Part shown: one piece after another, positions 22,572 to 30,635 of the stretch
Layout: each line of letters begins with the position of its first letter
Position numbering within the stretch: the stretch's first letter is position 1
Assembly (NCBI GenBank): GCA_001775965.1
Contig: MEZG01000068.1
Span: forward strand, 1 to 41,533
Direction: 5' to 3'
Source of the DNA: Candidatus Bathyarchaeota archaeon RBG_13_60_20
GTDB taxonomy: Archaea > Thermoproteota > Bathyarchaeia > TCS64
Length of the DNA: 41,533 nucleotides
Program-made: the position numbers and the translations under genes
Notes under the pieces: generated by a model
Database searches by the model: none
The model's input: the letters and a program-made list of their open reading frames with translations, nothing else
Told to the model about the DNA's origin: nothing

Positions 22572-23854
22572 AGCACGAGGACGTGGTCTGCCCCTTCTGC
22601 GGGTGCCTGTGCGACGACCTGGAGGTGACCGTGGAGGACGGCCACATCGTGGGCGTCAAGAACGCGTGCGGCATATCCCGGTCCAAGTTCATGAGCCACG
22701 GCCTCAACCGGGTCTCCGCCCCCACAGTGGAGGGGAAGGAGGCCTCGCTCGAAGAGGCCGTGAGGGAGTCGGTGGGTATACTCTCAGGAGCCAGGAGGCC
22801 CCTGGTTTACGGCCTCAGCTCCACGGAGTGCGGCGCCATCAGCAAGGCGGTCGAGCTGGCGGAGGCCACGGGCGGCGTCCTGGACAACACCTCGTCCGTG
22901 TGCCATGGCCCCACGATACTGGCCCTCCAGCAGGTGGGCGAGAGCAAGGCGACCCTGGGCGAGATCAGGAACAGGGCCGACCTCATCATCTTCTGGGGGA
23001 GCAACCCCACGGAGGCCCACCTGCGCCACATCACAAGGTACAGCGGGACGGCTAAGGGCATGTACGTGCCTGAGGGCAGGAAGGGCCGCAGGATCATAGT
23101 GGTCGACGTCAGGGAGACGGGCACCTCGAAGATGGCCGATCAGTTCATCAAGGTGGAGCCCAACGGGGACTTCGAGTTGCTCGAGGCGCTGAGGGCTACG
23201 GTTAGGGGCGTGGCGCTGCGGGCGGAGGCCGTGGCGGGGGTGCCCATGGACCAGGTCAGGGCGCTGGCCGAGGTCATGAAGGGGGCCAGGTTCGGGGTCG
23301 TGTTCTTCGGGCTGGGGCTCACCCAGAGCGAGGGCAGGCACATGAACATAGACGCGGCCGTCGGCCTGGTGGCCGAGCTGAACAGGCACACCAAGTTCCT
23401 GCTCACCCCCATGAGGGGCCACTACAACGTGGCGGGGGCCAATGCGGTGACCACCTGGCAGACGGGGTACCCCTACGCGGTGGATTTTAGCCGTGGCTAC
23501 CCCAGGTACAACCCGGGGGAGTACACCTCGGTGGACATGCTGGCCAGGGGCGAGGCCGACGCGGCCCTGGTGCTGGCCTCGGACCCGGCGTCCACGTTCC
23601 CCGTGGACGCTGCCAGGGGCTTGGCCAAGATACCGGTGATCACCCTTGAGCAGAAGATCACTCCCACATCCATGCTGAGCAGGGTGGTGATACCGGTGGC
23701 CACCGCGGGCATAGAGGCCGAGGGAACGGCCTACAGGATGGACGGGGTCCCCATAAGGCTGAGGAAGCTGGTGGAGCCCACTGAGGGGGTCCACTCGGAC
23801 GAGGAGGTGCTCGGGATGATCCTTGAGGGGCTTAAGGGAGGCGCCGAGAAGTGA
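22568..23854 (+). CDS. fwdB: Formylmethanofuran dehydrogenase subunit B (W/Mo catalytic)
   Basis: The 428-residue formate-dehydrogenase-like catalytic subunit that reduces CO2 to formate for FwdA. The [4Fe-4S] motif is CPFCGCLC (Cys8, 11, 15) with a further Cys at about 34, and the metal ligand is cysteine (NTSSVCHGP, about Cys112), not selenocysteine. Further family segments are LIIFWGSNPTEAH and LLTPMRGHYNVAGANAV. The track ORF begins at 22286, but its first 94 residues are a shadow of fwdD; TTG 22568, within a TTGA overlap, is the start. Tungsten or molybdenum use cannot be decided from sequence. Confidence 0.96.
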   Translation: MKHEDVVCPFCGCLCDDLEVTVEDGHIVGVKNACGISRSKFMSHGLNRVSAPTVEGKEASLEEAVRESVGILSGARRPLVYGLSSTECGAISKAVELAEATGGVLDNTSSVCHGPTILALQQVGESKATLGEIRNRADLIIFWGSNPTEAHLRHITRYSGTAKGMYVPEGRKGRRIIVVDVRETGTSKMADQFIKVEPNGDFELLEALRATVRGVALRAEAVAGVPMDQVRALAEVMKGARFGVVFFGLGLTQSEGRHMNIDAAVGLVAELNRHTKFLLTPMRGHYNVAGANAVTTWQTGYPYAVDFSRGYPRYNPGEYTSVDMLARGEADAALVLASDPASTFPVDAARGLAKIPVITLEQKITPTSMLSRVVIPVATAGIEAEGTAYRMDGVPIRLRKLVEPTEGVHSDEEVLGMILEGLKGGAEK

Positions 23855-25554
23855 AGGAGCTTGCGATCAGGAACGGCTACGTCTTCGACCCTCTGAACGG
23901 CGTCGACGGCGAGAAGATGGACATCCTCCTCAGCGGGGGCAGGGTCGTTGAGAAGGTGAAGCGCGGCGCCGAGGAGATTGACGCCTCGGGGATGGCGGTG
24001 ATGCCCGGCGGCGTGGACCTCCACAGCCACATCGCGGGCAGCAAGATCAACATCGGGCGCCTCATGAGACCCGAGGACCACAGGAGGGACCAGGTGCCCA
24101 AGGGCAGGGTCACCCGGAGCGGCGTGGGCTACAGCTGCCCCAGCACCTTCGTCACCGGGTACAGGTACGCACAGATGGGTTACACAACGGTCATGGAGGC
24201 GGCCATGCCGCCCATAACAGCCAGGCACGTCCACGAGGAGCTGGCCGACACCCCCATCATAGACAAGGGCGCCTTCACCCTCATGGGCAACAACTACTTC
24301 ACCCTCAAGTACGTCCGCGACGGCGACATGGAGAAGCTGAAGGCCTTTGTCGCCTGGCTGCTCCGGGCCACCCGCGGCTACGCCGTCAAGATTGTGAACC
24401 CGGGCGGCGTGGAGAACTGGAAGTGGGGCCGCAACGTCCACGGCCTGGACGGCAACGTGGAGGACTACGGCATCACGCCTAGGCAGATCATATCCAGCCT
24501 GGCAAGGGTGAACGAGGAGCTGGGCCTGCCCCACACCATCCACCTCCACTGCAACAACCTGGGGGTGCCCGGCAATTACCAGACCACCATCGACACCATG
24601 GACGTGGCCAAGACGATTAAACCCAGGGACGAGAGGAAGACGACCATACACGTCGTCCACTGCCAGTTCAACGCCCTGGCGGGCAACAACTGGATGAACG
24701 TCAGGTCGGGAGCCCCCAAGATAGCCAGGTACGTGAATGGGAACCCCCACGTGACCTTGGACCTGGGCCAGGTCATCTTCGGGGACACCACAACAATGAC
24801 TGGGGACGGCCCCTGGCAGTTCAACCTCTGGAACATGACGGGCAACAAGTGGGTCAACAGCGACGTGGAGATGGAGGCGGGGGCCGGCGTAGTCCCCTAC
24901 ACGTTCAAACCAAACAACCCGGCCAACAGCGTCCAGTGGGGCATAGGCATCGAGCTGGCCCTCCTGGTGAAGGACCCATGGAGGGTCTATATGACCACAG
25001 ACCACCCCAACGGGGGTCCCTTCACCCACTACCCCGAGGTCATCGCGTGGCTGATGAGCAGGAAGGCCAGGACCGACGCAATGAACGCCATGAACAAGGC
25101 GGTGATGAAGCGCACCGGCCTCATAGACAATTACAGGGAGTACACGTTCAGCGAGATGGCCATAGCCACCAGGGCCGGCACGGCAAGGGCGCTTGGCCTG
25201 GAGGGCAAGGGCCACCTGGGGCAGGGGGCCGACGCGGACGCCGCCGTTTACAGGGTCAACCCCACCCAATGGCGCCCCAGCCAGTATAAGGAGCTGGAGA
25301 AGGCTTTCAGCAGGGCGGCCTACACAGTCAAGGCTGGCGAGGTCGTGGTCAAGGACGGCGAGGTCGTGGCGACCCCCACGGGGGCCACCCACTGGGTGAA
25401 CGCCAAGGTACCCGAGGACCTCGAGAAAGAGTTCATAAAGGACTTCGAGGCCGATTTCCGGAAGTACTACTCCGTCAGCCTGCGCAACTACCCAGTGGAG
25501 GACGCGTACCTGCCGGCTCAGAGGGTCCACGCGGCGGGAGGTGCCTCGCCGTGA
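23851..25554 (+). CDS. fwdA: Formylmethanofuran dehydrogenase subunit A
   Basis: The 567-residue amidohydrolase subunit that condenses formate with methanofuran at a binuclear zinc site. The metal-binding HSH is at residues 58-60 (GGVDLHSHIAGSK), a likely carboxylated lysine lies in RGYAVKIVNPGG, and further histidines in HTIHLHCNNLGVPGNYQTT and IHVVHCQFNAL. MTTDHPNGGPFTHYPEVIAW matches the later catalytic Asp region. The GTG start overlaps the fwdB stop by 4 bp. The reversed-strand 599-aa ORF across this gene is a shadow. Confidence 0.97.
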   Translation: MKELAIRNGYVFDPLNGVDGEKMDILLSGGRVVEKVKRGAEEIDASGMAVMPGGVDLHSHIAGSKINIGRLMRPEDHRRDQVPKGRVTRSGVGYSCPSTFVTGYRYAQMGYTTVMEAAMPPITARHVHEELADTPIIDKGAFTLMGNNYFTLKYVRDGDMEKLKAFVAWLLRATRGYAVKIVNPGGVENWKWGRNVHGLDGNVEDYGITPRQIISSLARVNEELGLPHTIHLHCNNLGVPGNYQTTIDTMDVAKTIKPRDERKTTIHVVHCQFNALAGNNWMNVRSGAPKIARYVNGNPHVTLDLGQVIFGDTTTMTGDGPWQFNLWNMTGNKWVNSDVEMEAGAGVVPYTFKPNNPANSVQWGIGIELALLVKDPWRVYMTTDHPNGGPFTHYPEVIAWLMSRKARTDAMNAMNKAVMKRTGLIDNYREYTFSEMAIATRAGTARALGLEGKGHLGQGADADAAVYRVNPTQWRPSQYKELEKAFSRAAYTVKAGEVVVKDGEVVATPTGATHWVNAKVPEDLEKEFIKDFEADFRKYYSVSLRNYPVEDAYLPAQRVHAAGGASP

Positions 25555-26477
25555 GCTTCAAGCACAACGGGGTGGACGTCGAGGACACCTTCGCGGAGGG
25601 CTTCGGCATGTGGGGTAGCCGCATCATCATAACGGCCGCGTCCGAGAGGTGGGCCACCACAGCCGCCGGCTCTATGACGGGGTTCGCCACCAGTGTCATC
25701 GCATGCGACTGCGAGGCCGGCGTGGAGTCTTCGGTAGCGCCGGACAGTACCCCCGATGGGCGCCCCGGCGTCGCCGTCATGGTTTACGGGTTCAGCAAGG
25801 GCAAGCTGTCCGAGAGCATGTTGAGCCGGATGGGCCAGTGTGTCCTCACATGCCCCAGCACGGCCGTGTTCAATGGACTGCCGGAGGAGGAGGCCGACGA
25901 GATGCTAGACATCGGGAAGAGCCTCAGGTTCTTCGGGGACGGGTACCAGGTCAAGATGAGGATGGGGGACGGCTGGCACCAGAGGCGCCGCTTCTGGAGG
26001 ATACCCGTCATGGAGGGCGAGTTCCTGGTGGAGGAGAAGATGGGGGCCAAGAAAGCGGTGGCCGGGGGCAACTTCCTGGTGATGGGAGAGACACAGGACG
26101 CGGTCCTGAGGGCAGCTGAGGCGTCCATAGACGCCATCCACACGGTGCCCGGCGTGGTAACGCCGTTCCCCGGCGGCCTCTGCAGGAGCGGCAGCAAGGT
26201 GGGCTCCACATACAAGTTCCTGAAGGCGGCCACCAACACGCCCTTCTGCCCTACCATAAAGAACAGTGTCAAGGGCAGCAAGGTGCCGTCGGGCGCCAAC
26301 TCGGTCATCGAGGTGGTGATCAACGGTCTCAACGAGGCGTCTGTGAAGCGGGCCATGGGGGTGGGCGTGGACGCCGCCACCAGGGTTCCGGGTGTCACAT
26401 GGATCACGGCGGTCAACTTCGACGGCAAGCTGGGGAAGTTCAAGATGGGGCTGAGGGACAGCCTGGAGGCGATCTGA
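25551..26477 (+). CDS. ftr: Formylmethanofuran--tetrahydromethanopterin N-formyltransferase
   Basis: Moves the formyl group from formylmethanofuran to N5 of H4MPT. It is 308 residues against about 297 in methanogens. Characteristic stretches are DVEDTFAEGFGMWGSRIIIT at the start, AVMVYGFSKGKLSESMLSR, GQCVLTCPSTAVFNGL and GGLCRSGSKVGSTYKFL. The GTG start overlaps the fwdA stop (GTGA). Its placement between fwdA and fwdC makes the operon a contiguous CO2-to-methenyl module. Confidence 0.97.
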   Translation: MSFKHNGVDVEDTFAEGFGMWGSRIIITAASERWATTAAGSMTGFATSVIACDCEAGVESSVAPDSTPDGRPGVAVMVYGFSKGKLSESMLSRMGQCVLTCPSTAVFNGLPEEEADEMLDIGKSLRFFGDGYQVKMRMGDGWHQRRRFWRIPVMEGEFLVEEKMGAKKAVAGGNFLVMGETQDAVLRAAEASIDAIHTVPGVVTPFPGGLCRSGSKVGSTYKFLKAATNTPFCPTIKNSVKGSKVPSGANSVIEVVINGLNEASVKRAMGVGVDAATRVPGVTWITAVNFDGKLGKFKMGLRDSLEAI

Positions 26478-26478
26478 T

Positions 26479-27327
26479 ATGGATAAGCTGGTGCTAACGC
26501 CTAGGGGATTCAGCAGAGTACCCTTGGAGGCGGAGGTGATAACGCCAGACGCCTTCGCCGGCAAGTCCGTAAAGGAGATTAGGGCCCTGAGGGTCCACTA
26601 CGGCAACAGGGAGGTGGAGATGAGCGAGTATATCCATGTCCAGGGTAAGGTGGCCGACGCCCCGGTCGACCAGCTCATCGTCGTCGACGGGGACGCAAGG
26701 CACATCAAGTATATCGGCAGGGGGATGACCGCGGGTCGAATAGTGGTCCAGGGCGACGCCGGTATGCACACGGGCTCCCAGATGAGCGGCGGGGACATAA
26801 CTGTGGCGGGAGACGCAGGCGACTGGACCGGCGCCGAGATGAGGGGCGGCCTCCTCAGGGTGCTGGGCGACGCCGGGAACCTCCTAGGCGCCGCGTACAG
26901 GGGCAGCAGCGAGGGCATGACCGGCGGATGCATAATTGTCAACGGCAGCGCCGGTTCCGAGGTCGGCAGCTTCATGAGGAGAGGCATGATGGTGGTTGAG
27001 GGCGCCACTGGTCCCTTCACAGGCGTACATATGAACGGCGGCGAGATATTCGTCTTCGGCCCCCTGGGCAGGCGCGCCGGGGCCCAGGCCAAGGGCAACG
27101 GCGGCTTCATAGCGGCCCTCGGCGGCGCCCGGGAGGTGTTACCCACCTACGTCTACGAGGCCACCTACGCCCCCGGCTTCATGACGCTCTACATGAGGCA
27201 GCTGGCAGAGAACCTGGGCGTCAAACACGCCGCCAGGTACATCGGGGAGCCCCTCAGGAGGTACAGGGGCGACATGGCCATCGGCGGTAGCGCCGAGATA
27301 CTGGTCGCCGAGAAGGGGGCCCCTTGA
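26479..27327 (+). CDS. fwdC: Formylmethanofuran dehydrogenase subunit C
   Basis: A 282-residue subunit folded as a right-handed beta-helix like the C-terminal domain of glutamate synthase. Glycine-rich turns recur about every 19 residues (GRIVVQGDAGMHTGSQMSGG, DITVAGDAGDWTGAEMRGG, CIIVNGSAGSEVGSFMRRG). It helps join FwdA and FwdBD in the complex. ATG 26479 follows ftr by 1 bp. Genes for the polyferredoxin subunits FwdF/G are not in this operon. Confidence 0.96.
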   Translation: MDKLVLTPRGFSRVPLEAEVITPDAFAGKSVKEIRALRVHYGNREVEMSEYIHVQGKVADAPVDQLIVVDGDARHIKYIGRGMTAGRIVVQGDAGMHTGSQMSGGDITVAGDAGDWTGAEMRGGLLRVLGDAGNLLGAAYRGSSEGMTGGCIIVNGSAGSEVGSFMRRGMMVVEGATGPFTGVHMNGGEIFVFGPLGRRAGAQAKGNGGFIAALGGAREVLPTYVYEATYAPGFMTLYMRQLAENLGVKHAARYIGEPLRRYRGDMAIGGSAEILVAEKGAP

Positions 27328-28196
27328 GGGTAGGCATCATCGCCTCCGACCGCAGGGAGTGGCACGTGGGCCTGCTCTTAAGGGAGCTCAGGGCGAGGGG
27401 AGCCGAGGCTTACCTCCTCCCTGTCACCAGCTTCCGCGCATCCGTAGGCCGCGAGCCGAGGCTCACGGTGAAGGGCTACGGCGTGGACGACTACGACGCG
27501 GTCATCGTGCGCCGAGTACCAGGCGGCTCCGCCGAGCAGGTGTTCTACAGGATGGACGCCCTCCACAGGCTGGAGGACACGGGGGTCCTGGTGGTGAACC
27601 CTGCCCTGAGCATCGAGAGGGCCGTGGACAAGTACTACACCTCGGCGCTGCTTGAGGACGCCGGGATCAGGACGCCCCGCACCGTGGTCACCGAGAGCTT
27701 CGCAGAGGCCATGGTGGCCTACGAGGAGCTGGGAGGCGACGTGGTGGTTAAGCCCCTCTTCGGCAGCCTCGGCATGGGGATAACCAGGGTCTCCGACCCC
27801 GACCTTGCCCACAGGGTGTTCAGGGCCCTGGAGATGACCAGAAGCGTCTACTACGTCCAGGAGTTCATCAGGCACCCCGGCGTCGACCACAGGGTATTCG
27901 TCATCGGGGGCTCTATCGCGGCGTCCATGCGCCGCGTGGCCAGGGGCTGGAAGACCAACATCTCGGGTGGCGGCAGAGCCGAGCCCTATACGCCCAGCGA
28001 AGAGGTCGCCGAGGCGAGCCTCAGGGCCACCGAGAAGCTGGGCCTCATCTACTCAGGCGTCGACATCATAGTCTCGGAGGAGGGGGAGGCGTACGTCGTT
28101 GAGCTCAACAGCACTCCGGGATGGGAGGGCCTTCAATCTGTTACGGAAGTGGACATCGCGGTGCGCCTCGTCGACCACGTGCTGTCACTGATGTGA
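27324..28196 (+). CDS. RimK-type ATP-grasp ligase, probable H4MPT:glutamate ligase (MptN-like)
   Basis: A 290-residue ATP-grasp enzyme. The core has DKYYTSALLEDAGIRTPRT near residue 95, the lysine segment GGDVVVKPLFGSLGMGITRV, the central-domain glutamate QEFIRHPGVDHRVFVIGG, and the Mg-binding YVVELNSTPGWEGLQSV near the C-terminus. MptN (MJ0620) adds alpha-glutamate to H4MPT and CofF adds it to F420; position behind fwdC points to MptN-type activity. The TTG start overlaps the fwdC stop (TTGA). Confidence 0.83.
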   Translation: MRVGIIASDRREWHVGLLLRELRARGAEAYLLPVTSFRASVGREPRLTVKGYGVDDYDAVIVRRVPGGSAEQVFYRMDALHRLEDTGVLVVNPALSIERAVDKYYTSALLEDAGIRTPRTVVTESFAEAMVAYEELGGDVVVKPLFGSLGMGITRVSDPDLAHRVFRALEMTRSVYYVQEFIRHPGVDHRVFVIGGSIAASMRRVARGWKTNISGGGRAEPYTPSEEVAEASLRATEKLGLIYSGVDIIVSEEGEAYVVELNSTPGWEGLQSVTEVDIAVRLVDHVLSLM

Positions 28197-28202
28197 GGGA
28201 CC

Positions 28203-29219
28203 GTGTTGAAGCCGAAGGACAGGGACTTCGTGGAGACCGTCGAGGGGCACCTGTTCTGCGTGGTGGGGTACCTGCACCCCCCGGAAGGCTATACGGCGTA
28301 CCTCAAGTACGTGCCGGCCCCGGTGGGGAAGTGGGGCCGAGGCGAGGCCAGGTACACCAGGACCCTTCCCTTCTACCACGTCTCCCAGGTGGAGAACACG
28401 TACAGTTACCTCAGGGAGAACTACCCCAAGTACCTGATCGACTGTCCCGTACGCGGCTTCACGGTCTCCTATGTGCCCAGGCCCAGCGTCAGGAGGTACT
28501 ACAGGCCCCGGAAGGTACTCAGGGAGATCATGGCTAGGGGCGCAGTGGACCCCCTGGAGGAGAAGCTGCTGAGGCTGGCGGGGCTTCTCACGGATGAGTC
28601 GGGCGTAAGGGGCCTAGGCGTGACGGGCTCCATATTGACTGGCATCCACAACCCCGACTTCTCCGACATTGACCTCACAGTCTACGGTGCCGGCCCGTCT
28701 AGGAGGCTCAAGGACGCCGTGCTGAGGTTGAGGAACGAAGGCGACAGGGTGCAGCCTCCAACGCGTCAAGAGATAGAGTCGTGGTGCCGCGAGAGGATCA
28801 GCAAGTTCCCCCTGACTGTGGATGAGCTGAGACGGGTCGCCGAGACGAGGTGGAACTACGGGTTCTACACGGGCACCTACTTCTCGGTGCACCCCACCAG
28901 GGCGGACAGGGAGATCACCGAGGCGTACGGGGATAACACGTACCGCAGGGTCGGAGAGGTCAGCGGCTCGGCGACGGTGGCCGATGCCTCCGAGTCCATG
29001 TTCCTGCCCGCGTTCTACCGTGTCGAGGACGCCGCGCTGCCCGGCGGCGTCGAGGCGGAGCGCCTGGTCTCCTACGAGGGGCTCTACGGCGGCGTATTCG
29101 CTGAGGGGGATCGGGTAGAGTTCAGAGGCGCCTTGGAAAAGGTGGAGGGAAAGAACCCGGGCCACCAGGTTGTGGTCGGGGGGGCCGGCTCCCCAGCCGG
29201 CTACATAAGGTGGGCCTAG
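28203..29219 (+). CDS. Archaeal predicted nucleotidyltransferase (COG1665-like), copy 2
   Basis: A 338-residue paralogue of the 17656-18660 gene, with the same order: N-terminal domain (DFVETVEGHLFCVVGYLHPP), pol-beta-type core with GVTGSILTGI and the metal pair SDIDLTVYG near residue 155, and a C-terminal segment (GDRVEFRGALEKVEGKNPG). The GTG start at 28203 lies 6 bp after the MptN-like gene, making it the last gene of the mch-fwd operon. Function unknown; linkage to H4MPT genes in two places argues against a general DNA or RNA role. Its TAG stop interlocks with that of convergent cdhE on CTAG. Confidence 0.8.
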   Translation: MLKPKDRDFVETVEGHLFCVVGYLHPPEGYTAYLKYVPAPVGKWGRGEARYTRTLPFYHVSQVENTYSYLRENYPKYLIDCPVRGFTVSYVPRPSVRRYYRPRKVLREIMARGAVDPLEEKLLRLAGLLTDESGVRGLGVTGSILTGIHNPDFSDIDLTVYGAGPSRRLKDAVLRLRNEGDRVQPPTRQEIESWCRERISKFPLTVDELRRVAETRWNYGFYTGTYFSVHPTRADREITEAYGDNTYRRVGEVSGSATVADASESMFLPAFYRVEDAALPGGVEAERLVSYEGLYGGVFAEGDRVEFRGALEKVEGKNPGHQVVVGGAGSPAGYIRWA

Positions 29220-30631
29220 CCCTCGGGGTACGGCTTCCACTTGTCGGACACGTAGGACGCGATCCCGGACGAGTCCATGGGGCCCACGGCGACGTTCCAC
29301 CCGGACAGCTCCTGTATCTCGCCGCTGAGCCTGGCCGCCCTGCCGGGGATGATGAGGCTGCGGTGCTTCACCTTCTCAGACACCTTGCTGTTGGTTATGG
29401 CCTCCGCCACGGTCTCGGCGGTCATCTTCCTGCCCGCCACGGCGCTCTCGACGCTCATGCCCTCGCTGTCCACCACCAGCAGGTAGCTGTCCACCTTGGC
29501 GCCCTCGATGTCAGAGGCCACCGTGTAGTAGGTGAGGGCGAAGTTGGTGGTGAGGAGCACGGGCGAATCCTCGGTCGGGTTCCCTATGGGCATGAGGCCG
29601 GCCTCCACCGAGACGGGCTTCCTGGGGTCCGTGTAGAGGTTGCTCCGCAGGAACACCTGGGGGAGCAGGGCCCACCCGCTGATGCCGTGGACCACTATTA
29701 TGTCGGTGAATCTGGTGATGAGGGCCGCGGCCAGCTGGGCCTCGCTCCACTCGTGGAGCACCGGGTCCTCGGCCGGGGCCGTCCAGGCCGCTATTGGTGC
29801 GCCCATGAGGGGGTAGCCCAGTCCCTCCTCCTCGCCGTTGATGGCGTCCCACCTCAGGATGGTGAAGGTATCCAGGTTGGCTCCCATGTACTCGGTGGGC
29901 GCGGTCCCTGGGTCCAGGACGATGTCCTTTATGCCGTACGCCTCCAGCGTGAGGGCCAGGCTCTTTAGGCCGTCCAGGTCCATGGGCGAGGAGGCGACCA
30001 GCGGGCAGCTGTGCTTCAGGGCCAGCTCGGCCATCTTCTGCCAGTTGTCCCTCGTCGCGGCGTAGATGAGGGGCCTCCTGTCCGCCGCGGCGTCCAGCCC
30101 TGCCTCCATGACAGCCGGGTCCAGGGCGCAGAGCATCAGAGGCTTGCGGGTAAGCTCGGCGGCCTTCTTAACGGCCTCCCCGAACTTGGAGGGGTCGCCG
30201 CTGGTGGACCTCACGGCCAGCATGTCCAGCGAGAGCTTCATGCCTATGTAGTCGTAGCTGAAGTCGTTGAGGACGTGGACCCTGGTCTCGAACTCCTCGT
30301 CGCCCATCTCGTCGCCCACGTCCACTGCCATGGCCGGCTGATGAAAGTAGGTGAACTCGTGCCTGTAGAGGACATACTCTCCGCCCAGGATCAACTTGTT
30401 GTCGCCCACTCCCACCTCCACGGCCTTGACCGCGGGCTTCAGCAGGGCCCACAGCTTGTTGTAGCTCTCGGCCTTCCCCGGGTCCAGGAGGGGCTTGCAC
30501 TCCTCCAAGGTTGCCTCCCTGTTCACCAGCTTGGCTGCGAAGGCCATGCAGTTGGCCTCGCCGCAGTCCTTACAGTTGGTACCGGGCAGGCCCCTGTAGA
30601 TCTCTATGGGGCTAAGTTCTTTCGCGGGCAT
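29216..30631 (-). CDS. cdhE: Acetyl-CoA decarbonylase/synthase gamma subunit (corrinoid Fe-S protein, large)
   Basis: The 471-residue subunit that receives the methyl group on its corrinoid and passes it to CdhC. Its N-terminal [4Fe-4S] domain has CKDCGEANCMAF (Cys20, 23, 28) plus a distal Cys near 45. A TIM barrel follows, and the C-terminal corrinoid-binding domain includes VLLTTNFALTYYTVASDIEG and the SGWNVAVGPMDSSGIASY end. It is the last gene of the cdhABCDE operon, 4 bp after cdhD. Confidence 0.96.
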   Translation of the reverse strand: MPAKELSPIEIYRGLPGTNCKDCGEANCMAFAAKLVNREATLEECKPLLDPGKAESYNKLWALLKPAVKAVEVGVGDNKLILGGEYVLYRHEFTYFHQPAMAVDVGDEMGDEEFETRVHVLNDFSYDYIGMKLSLDMLAVRSTSGDPSKFGEAVKKAAELTRKPLMLCALDPAVMEAGLDAAADRRPLIYAATRDNWQKMAELALKHSCPLVASSPMDLDGLKSLALTLEAYGIKDIVLDPGTAPTEYMGANLDTFTILRWDAINGEEEGLGYPLMGAPIAAWTAPAEDPVLHEWSEAQLAAALITRFTDIIVVHGISGWALLPQVFLRSNLYTDPRKPVSVEAGLMPIGNPTEDSPVLLTTNFALTYYTVASDIEGAKVDSYLLVVDSEGMSVESAVAGRKMTAETVAEAITNSKVSEKVKHRSLIIPGRAARLSGEIQELSGWNVAVGPMDSSGIASYVSDKWKPYPEG

Positions 30632-30635
30632 AGCT

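Noticed and set aside
22784-23794. 336-aa minus-strand ORF
   Set aside because: Antisense shadow of fwdB; the plus-strand gene is certain.
22568-23854. Selenocysteine-containing FwdB
   Set aside because: The metal-ligand position is a cysteine codon in SSVCHGP and no in-frame TGA is needed.
23731-25530. 599-aa minus-strand ORF
   Set aside because: Antisense shadow of fwdA and part of fwdB; low-complexity composition rich in Val, His and Gly from GC-rich codons, no family resemblance.
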